The notes under the pieces: model-generated
Databases searched by the model: none
What the model saw: the letters and a program-made list of their open reading frames with translations, nothing else
Told to the model about the DNA's origin: nothing
Source: JAYPUG01 sp038117265
GTDB taxonomy: Bacteria; Pseudomonadota; Alphaproteobacteria; UBA6615
Length of the DNA stretch: 17,663 nucleotides
Direction: 5' to 3'
Assembly: GCA_038117265.1 (NCBI GenBank)
Contig: JAYOFO010000049.1
Span: 1-17,663, forward strand
In this document: piece by piece, positions 17,663 through 17,663 of the stretch
How positions within the stretch are numbered: position 1 is the first letter of the stretch
How the letters are laid out: every line of letters begins with the position of its first letter
Translations under genes and position numbers: made by a program

Positions 17663-17663
17663 G

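Overview
The window is a stretch of a high-GC chromosome with dense, strongly G/C-ending codon use. Gene content and order fit an alphaproteobacterium, perhaps near Rhodospirillales. The evidence is an Hsp20-DUF1150 pair, an rnd-kdsD-lptC-lptA-lptB-rpoN-hpf-ptsN block, an NDUFA9-like SDR gene and an Azospirillum-type glutamate synthase. Placement is an inference from gene content; no rRNA or other marker is present. Nearly everything is core housekeeping. I found no tRNA, rRNA, IS element, prophage, CRISPR array or defence system.

Layout. (1) 1-990, plus strand: the tail of an unrecognised gene, then a heat-shock operon of hsp20 and a translationally coupled DUF1150 gene. It has a consensus RpoH (sigma-32) promoter whose -35 box overlaps the upstream stop codon. 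Its long leader ends in a hairpin that closely resembles the SD-masking stem of a ROSE RNA thermometer. (2) 1024-7953, minus strand, read from high to low coordinates: rnd, kdsD, lptC, lptA, lptB, rpoN, hpf, ptsN. KdsD starts KDO synthesis, LptC/A/B move LPS to the outer membrane, RpoN is sigma-54, HPF hibernates ribosomes and PtsN is the nitrogen-PTS EIIA. The genes from kdsD to rpoN are tightly packed or overlapping. hpf-ptsN has its own 5' gap with a promoter-like sequence. (3) 8111-9064, plus strand: an NDUFA9-like atypical SDR, divergent from rnd. (4) 9081-9884, minus strand: uppP, undecaprenyl-diphosphatase. (5) 9885-10326: a 442-base gap with an AT-rich core holding several inverted repeats. 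(6) 10327-16370, plus strand: gltD then gltB, the two subunits of NADPH glutamate synthase. (7) 16402-17376: an HSL-family alpha/beta hydrolase. It is followed by a tiny hydrophobic reading frame split by an in-frame TGA, and then by the 3' end of an unidentified minus-strand gene.

How the genes work together: kdsD, lptCAB and uppP serve envelope building (LPS sugar, LPS export, lipid-carrier recycling). rpoN, ptsN and gltDB belong to nitrogen assimilation and its control. hsp20 and DUF1150 form a stress-response unit.

The most interesting signals are regulatory: the ROSE-like thermometer stacked under an RpoH promoter, the dyad-rich gltD leader, and the TGA-interrupted small membrane frame at 17380-17538. 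No clearly new multi-gene system is visible.
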